From: an uncultured Clostridia bacterium
GTDB lineage: Bacteria; Bacillota; Clostridia; UMGS1810
Direction: 5' to 3'
Assembly (NCBI GenBank): GCA_934500705.1
Contig: CAKSTI010000017.1
Span: forward strand, 1 to 60,668
Length of the DNA: 60,668 nucleotides
Under the pieces are notes generated by a model. That model saw only the letters and a list, made by a program, of their open reading frames with translations, searched no databases and was not told where the DNA came from. The position numbers and the translations under genes are program-made. Below, piece by piece: positions 56,758 to 60,668 of the stretch; within the stretch, counting starts at the first letter, position 1; each line of letters opens with the position of its first letter.

Positions 56758-58830
56758 TTATTCCTTTTCCATCAAAAAGGCGCAGGCGTTCTCTGATATA
56801 TCAAGGTTTATCACTTCGGATTTTTCACACACCTTTCCGGTGAGAACATCGCAATATTCGGTCGGTCTTAAAGGCTTTATTTTAACGCTGTCCTTCGTCG
56901 TGTTAAAAACCGCCAGAAATCTGCTGTCGCCGTAGAGAACCGTTCCGTCGTCATCTGTGTAGATGTGGCAGTTTGCGGATTTTGCAATTTCGGCAAGTTC
57001 CGGGTGCCGCATATACGGTTTCATATTATACACGAATTTGCCGTTTGCGGAATTGCCGACTGCCTTTAACTGCGGAAAGTCGTACCCCGACGGATTTTCG
57101 GTCAGGCAAAGCGAACAGCCCATTATTCTCTCGGCGTTACCGAGGTCAAATCCGTCTTTGCAGTGCAGTCCTGCGGCGTAGTTAAACATAACGACGGTAT
57201 CGGGGCTGAGCCTGTTTTTAATATCTTTGTACCACTCATAGTCCATATACTCGCAGTATGAAAATATTACAAGTTTGTAGGCGGACAAGTCCAAACTTTC
57301 AAGGTCGGCGGCTCTGTATGTGTCAAAAATCACACCGGACATTTGCATCTCGCTCAAAAAGTCCTCAACAAATCCGCACCGCAAATCGTGGTTTGTACGC
57401 ATATACAGCGCCGAGCGCTCATCTACAACCACAAGAACATCGGCAACGCTTTTGGCAGGCATTGCCTTCATTTTGTTATTAAGCAGCACCAGTTTGTGTA
57501 TTTCGTTCATTAGCGACGTGTCGTCAAACCAGCCTCCGCCGAGGTCCATCCACCAAAATCCCGAACCGTGAGCCATATTTTTGGAAAACTCACGAATCAT
57601 AACGTTCATAGTGTCTTTTTCCGTCTTACTGCAATACAGTCCTTCCAGAACTTCCGTCGCCAGGTGTGTGCGGTTGTCAAGCTCGTCAAGCCACAGTTTT
57701 TTGCGGTTTACAGACTGCGCCGGGCACATTTCTCCTCCCGGCTGACCGTAACCGCTGCGGTAGTACGACTTGGGAGCCGCAAAAAAGTCTATGTACGGAC
57801 TGTTTAAGAGTTTTTCAAGTCCGAGGTGACCCGTGTATGCCGCATTGTCTATGTGCATAAAGTAACCGTAAAACGACCCCACCGGCTTGCCGCTCGCCTT
57901 TGCCGTTTTTGCAAAGTGCAAGAGAGCGTCGGTATTCACGTCGGACGAGAATATGTCGTAGTCAATGCAGATTGTATCTTTCTTTCCCGTACGCATAAAG
58001 TCCGCAAAGCTGTCCGTCTTTCCCGTCCGCTCCTCCGGGGCGGGGATTATGATATTTTCGGCAGTTATGCCCTCCTGCCCCCAAACCTCGGCAAGTTTTT
58101 CCGCCGAGCCGTACTTCTTGACTCCCCACTCAAAAAATGCCCTTCTGTTTGCTATGCCGTAGTCGCCGTACCGACACGACGTTCTGCCCCAGAGCACAGT
58201 TTCGCCGCAGGCGCCGTATGCAAGGTGATAGCCTATTACCCTATCTGCATATTTGCTGTTTTCTATTCTGTCTATAAGCCGTCTGAGCGCCTCGGCAGCG
58301 TCTTTTTGCCATTTTTTGGACGAAAAACTTTGCAGTGATATAAGTCCGCCCACATTCGGACGGTTATCCACATATTCATCGGCACGGTAGTACCCCATAC
58401 CTGACTCATAACCGAGGTAGTCCTGTTTGAGCGTTCCCACAAGCGAGCGTATCTCCTCTTTGGTGCGTGGACCTTCATCATATACAAACAGTTCCTCCGG
58501 GTTATCTCTGCACCATTCTATGGGAGGGTTGAGCTTAATTCTCGGAATATAATAAACGTCATCACCGGACGAAAAAACGGTTTCGAGAACTTTGTCCGCA
58601 AGCGAATAGTCGTATTCATCCGTTCCCACCCAGCCGGAGTGCAGAATAGAGGTGTGAATTTTCACACCGGCGTTGCAAAAGTCTGTGTGAAACTTTTTAT
58701 ACTTTTCGAAATTTTTGCTGAAAACGAGCGGTTTGCCGTCCACGTCTTTTAGTGGTGGATCATAGCAGAAACCAAGTCTTGAAAAAAATACGGGGTTGTT
58801 TTTGATGAAATCCAACGTCTTTTTGTCCAT
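56758..58830 (-). CDS. GH42-like beta-galactosidase family enzyme (cytoplasmic)
   Basis: Protein of 690 residues with no signal peptide. A TIM barrel (about 15-440) is followed by a flavodoxin-like trimerisation-type domain (about 450-600, VADVLVVVDERSALYMR then LVIFSYCEYM) and a short beta domain, the layout of GH42. Candidate catalytic residues are E210 in YGACGETVLWG (acid/base) and E383 in LWLDELDNRTH (nucleophile). Similarity to well-known GH42 enzymes is distant, so a related clan-A family is possible. First gene of the operon with GH36 and the two-component system, behind a promoter with the shared 19-bp repeat. Probably trims galactose from imported galactan fragments. Confidence 0.65.
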   Translation of the reverse strand: MDKKTLDFIKNNPVFFSRLGFCYDPPLKDVDGKPLVFSKNFEKYKKFHTDFCNAGVKIHTSILHSGWVGTDEYDYSLADKVLETVFSSGDDVYYIPRIKLNPPIEWCRDNPEELFVYDEGPRTKEEIRSLVGTLKQDYLGYESGMGYYRADEYVDNRPNVGGLISLQSFSSKKWQKDAAEALRRLIDRIENSKYADRVIGYHLAYGACGETVLWGRTSCRYGDYGIANRRAFFEWGVKKYGSAEKLAEVWGQEGITAENIIIPAPEERTGKTDSFADFMRTGKKDTICIDYDIFSSDVNTDALLHFAKTAKASGKPVGSFYGYFMHIDNAAYTGHLGLEKLLNSPYIDFFAAPKSYYRSGYGQPGGEMCPAQSVNRKKLWLDELDNRTHLATEVLEGLYCSKTEKDTMNVMIREFSKNMAHGSGFWWMDLGGGWFDDTSLMNEIHKLVLLNNKMKAMPAKSVADVLVVVDERSALYMRTNHDLRCGFVEDFLSEMQMSGVIFDTYRAADLESLDLSAYKLVIFSYCEYMDYEWYKDIKNRLSPDTVVMFNYAAGLHCKDGFDLGNAERIMGCSLCLTENPSGYDFPQLKAVGNSANGKFVYNMKPYMRHPELAEIAKSANCHIYTDDDGTVLYGDSRFLAVFNTTKDSVKIKPLRPTEYCDVLTGKVCEKSEVINLDISENACAFLMEKE

Positions 58831-58893
58831 AAAAAATACCTACCTTTGTAATTGATAAACCAAAAATGCAGTATACACCACTTTATTATTGAA

Positions 58894-58941
58894 TTATATC
58901 ACCCGCAACGCCTAAATTAAAGGGTTGACTTTTCCAACCCT
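58894..58941 (-). promoter_or_regulatory. Activator-type promoter with 19-bp inverted repeat (GH42-GH36-kinase operon)
   Basis: TATAAT on the minus strand (58894-58899), 23 bases, then the repeat with plus-strand form GGGTTGACTTTTCCAACCC (58923-58941). The -35 hexamer at 17-base spacing is TTTAAT, again weak. Together with 52683-52730 it defines GGGTTGAYTTTTYCMACCC. The operon encodes the response regulator, implying positive autoregulation. Confidence 0.75.
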
Positions 58942-58982
58942 CAACGTGCCGAAAGTGCAGTCTTTACGCCGATTTTGAGCAC

Positions 58983-59018
58983 AAAAAAACGGCGCAGTTC
59001 CGAGTGTGACTGCGTCGT
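58983..59018 (-). terminator. Intrinsic terminator of the flavodoxin operon
   Basis: On the minus strand ACGACGCAGT, a 10-base loop and ACTGCGCCGT lead into TTTTTTT. It lies 16 bases beyond the flavodoxin stop codon. Confidence 0.8.
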
Positions 59019-59034
59019 TTTATGTTTTGTTATC

Positions 59035-59466
59035 TTATGCGCTTGCCGCATCTTTGCCGAGTGCTCTGCACTGTTCAAGTCCTTCGTCGTCGGGCGCCTC
59101 GTTTATGATAAGTCCCTCGCCGCCGATTAAGCTTGCTCCGCTGTTTGTTACACGTTCCTCCCAGCTGCGCATCCACTCGCCGTCGCCCCAGCCGTATGAG
59201 CCGAACAGAGCAACTTTTTTGCCGGAAATTTTCGGTTCGAGAGCCGTAAAGAACGGTTCAAATTCGTCCTCCTCCAACACTTCCGCACCCATAGCCGGGC
59301 AGCCGAGTATAAGTGTGTCATAACCTGCGGCATCGTCTGCCGATATTTCGGACACGGTAAAGCACGCTGTGTCCGCATTGACGGACTTTGCGCCCTCCGC
59401 AACAGCCAGCGCCATTGCCTCCGTGTTACCTGTGCCGCTCCAATAGATAATTGCCGTTTTACTCAT
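59035..59466 (-). CDS. Flavodoxin
   Basis: Small cytoplasmic FMN electron carrier of 143 residues. The FMN-phosphate loop is intact near residues 9-16 (YWSGTGNTEAM). The isoalloxazine-contacting loops are at about 56-62 (LGCPAMGAE) and 88-95 (GSYGWGDGEW). Length is normal for a short-chain flavodoxin. GGAGGTTTTACAAA precedes the ATG. Iron-limited clostridia often replace ferredoxin with flavodoxin, in line with the metal-type operators upstream of this operon. Confidence 0.95.
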   Translation of the reverse strand: MSKTAIIYWSGTGNTEAMALAVAEGAKSVNADTACFTVSEISADDAAGYDTLILGCPAMGAEVLEEDEFEPFFTALEPKISGKKVALFGSYGWGDGEWMRSWEERVTNSGASLIGGEGLIINEAPDDEGLEQCRALGKDAASA

Positions 59467-59558
59467 TTTGTAAAACCTCCTTCAAAAATATATTCAGGCA
59501 GTGATGTTCGGTTCCCCGTTGTGCTGACAGCAGAGAGCCAAGCCCATTTTCGCCTGTA

Positions 59559-60113
59559 CTAAGCCGCTTTAAAAATCTGCGCAAGCGTCTTTCCGTCCTT
59601 GGCAACGTGCCGCCAAAGCGCCATTCTGCAAGCCTTAAATCTTCCAAACAACCTTTCCGCCTCTTCGCTGTTGCGGTAAACCCTCCATTCACCGACCAGC
59701 AAACAGCCCTCACTACGGTGATTTATAAAGCAGTATATGTCGTGCAGAGGATAGCCGAGGAACACGCCAATCTCGTGCGGAAAGCTGTCACAGGTGAGCC
59801 TCGATTTAAGCACGGCAATAAAATCTGCAAGACTGCCGTCCCCGGGATAGCCGTACTGCGAGAGAAACGCCTTGTTGCGCCGCAGACACAAATGTTTTTC
59901 GAGCACGCTTTTGCGATACACAATCACAAGCGCACGCTTGTCACATTCGCACAGAATTTCGATGTATATTCCGCTTTTGTTAAGTTCTCCGCCGAGCACG
60001 GCAATCTGCCTGTGCAAATCGGGGAATTGCGCCTTTTGGCAGGAAACTATGTTTGCCGGCTTTATCCCCGCAAACGCCGGTGCGCAGTGATACGCAAGCA
60101 GTGCTTCCAACAT
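59559..60113 (-). CDS. DUF3793 family protein
   Basis: Protein of 184 residues. The family-typical stretches HEIGVFLGYPLHDIYCFI and WRVYRNSEEAERLFGRF are present. The biochemical role is unknown. Members are commonly found in clostridia beside flavodoxin and ferrous-iron transport genes, and here it shares a transcript with flavodoxin. GAGGCAATTACA precedes the ATG. Three Cys residues lie in its N-terminal half, but no metal site is evident. Confidence 0.85.
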   Translation of the reverse strand: MLEALLAYHCAPAFAGIKPANIVSCQKAQFPDLHRQIAVLGGELNKSGIYIEILCECDKRALVIVYRKSVLEKHLCLRRNKAFLSQYGYPGDGSLADFIAVLKSRLTCDSFPHEIGVFLGYPLHDIYCFINHRSEGCLLVGEWRVYRNSEEAERLFGRFKACRMALWRHVAKDGKTLAQIFKAA

Positions 60114-60133
60114 TGTAATTGCCTCGCTTTCAC

Positions 60134-60151
60134 AGTTAGCTTAAACTAACT
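60134..60151. promoter_or_regulatory. AGTTAG-N6-CTAACT operator, downstream copy
   Basis: AGTTAGCTTAAACTAACT, 20 bases before the DUF3793 ATG. The arms match those at 60508-60525 exactly. The shape resembles DtxR/MntR-family operators (TTAG...CTAA), which respond to iron or manganese. No good -35 box was found near this copy. Confidence 0.6.
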
Positions 60152-60167
60152 GATGTTTAAAAATATA

Positions 60168-60441
60168 GTCAGGAGAGAGTTGAACTTGCATTGCCTGTCG
60201 ACTGAATTTTCACAAAGCCTTCCGCCTTGTCGGTTTTGACGGGCGTCAGCCCGCCTGCACCCTTACGCACCGAAATTCTTTGCAAAAATTCAGCCGAACA
60301 GGTGCTCGCAGTTTCACATAAGCAATTTTTTCTGTAACAAAGTAAATTGCGCAGGGAATACTGTCGTATTTTCAAGGAATTTACTGCCGTTACGGGGAAA
60401 ATTGTTATGTGAAACCAATGTAAGTTCAACTCTCTCCTGAC
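60168..60441 (-). mobile_element. 274-bp TA-flanked structured element (MITE-like), copy 2
   Basis: Same length as the copy at 28777-29050 and flanked by TA at 60166-60167 and 60442-60443. The internal ~222 bases differ from copy 1 at only four positions that I can find. The 26-base terminal arms differ at nine positions in the 5' arm, yet the arms still pair with each other (copy 2 begins GTCAGGAGAGAGTTG). It lies between the two AGTTAG operators, in the leader of the flavodoxin operon. Confidence 0.85.
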
Positions 60442-60507
60442 TAAGCACGGCAAAATCAATATATCTGCCCGACAGACACACTGTCCGAACCGCCGTACCG
60501 CACTTTG

Positions 60508-60525
60508 AGTTAGCGTCAACTAACT
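60508..60525. promoter_or_regulatory. AGTTAG-N6-CTAACT operator, promoter-proximal copy
   Basis: AGTTAGCGTCAACTAACT covers the predicted transcription start of the flavodoxin operon, a position expected for a repressor. A DtxR-family metal-dependent repressor is the best guess from motif shape and from the genes controlled. Confidence 0.65.
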
Positions 60526-60534
60526 TACAGATAT

Positions 60535-60563
60535 ATAATACCATATTTTGCTCACCGTGTCAA
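60535..60563 (-). promoter_or_regulatory. Promoter of the DUF3793-flavodoxin operon
   Basis: On the minus strand TTGACA (60558-60563), 17 bases, then TATTAT (60535-60540), close to consensus for the housekeeping sigma factor. It is followed immediately by the operator. The leader to the first gene is about 415 bases because the 274-bp element lies in it. Nothing recognisable is seen from 60564 to the end of the window. Confidence 0.8.
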
Positions 60564-60668
60564 TAGGTATTATTAAATTTTTTGAACAAAAGTCTGCAGT
60601 TGTCAAACATATGGACCATTTTTATTAAAAAAATTATTCAATGTGTTTTGTTAATGTGCGGTTTTGCG

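Noticed and set aside
59459..59713. 84-residue minus-strand frame between flavodoxin and DUF3793
   Set aside because: It overlaps the DUF3793 gene in another frame and has no family features. The flavodoxin ribosome site lies inside it.

Overview
The window comes from an anaerobic, Gram-positive gut- or rumen-type Clostridia. Lipoprotein signal peptides, clean AGGAGG ribosome sites, S-layer-homology (SLH) surface proteins, CUT1-type sugar importers without their own ATPase, and many secreted plant-polysaccharide enzymes all point that way. The set resembles pectin- and hemicellulose-degrading Oscillospirales/Monoglobales. No rRNA, tRNA or ribosomal protein gene is present, so a finer placement would be a guess. 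Almost every gene is on the minus strand, so operons read from high to low coordinates.

Region 1 (about 0.2-24.8 kb) is a 12-gene, AT-rich beta-glucan/xyloglucan-type locus read leftward from a promoter near 24.75 kb. In order it encodes a cytoplasmic six-hairpin glycosidase, a secreted GH74 enzyme, two permeases and a binding lipoprotein (LplBCA-type importer), an SLH protein and a very large secreted partner, a small secreted multi-module protein, a second GH74 enzyme, a membrane-anchored AraC-type sensor/regulator, a sugar isomerase-like TIM barrel and a GH94 cellobiose phosphorylase. The inferred logic is cleavage at the surface by GH74, import of the oligosaccharides, and internal phosphorolysis.

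Region 2 (24.8-30.5 kb) is a junction. Base composition changes visibly here. It holds a truncated SGNH-hydrolase remnant, an FAD-dependent oxidoreductase, a divergent DeoR-type regulator with interlocked promoters, a sugar-isomerase remnant split by a 274-bp TA-flanked element, and a glycerol-1-phosphate dehydrogenase.

Region 3 (30.5-58.9 kb) is a GC-richer locus for pectin side chains or arabinogalactan, also read leftward. An upstream operon encodes a GH42-like enzyme, a GH36 alpha-galactosidase, a histidine kinase and a response regulator. After a terminator, a second long operon encodes an importer (binding protein and two permeases), two secreted module-only proteins, two GH51-like arabinofuranosidases, another clan-A-like glycosidase, an SLH protein with its large partner, and a GH106-type rhamnosidase-like enzyme. 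Both operons begin with the same 19-bp inverted repeat exactly 23 bp from a TATAAT box, the likely target of the two-component system.

Region 4 (59-60.7 kb) is a flavodoxin-DUF3793 operon with a consensus promoter, two copies of an AGTTAG-N6-CTAACT operator and a second copy of the 274-bp element in its leader.

The most unusual items are: the 274-bp element, whose terminal arms differ between copies but change in complementary pairs; the fixed-spacing operator pair; a roughly 350-residue module shared by three tandem genes and inserted inside a GH51-like barrel in one; an HQHA-motif module in three surface proteins; and a repeated SLH-protein plus giant-partner cassette.
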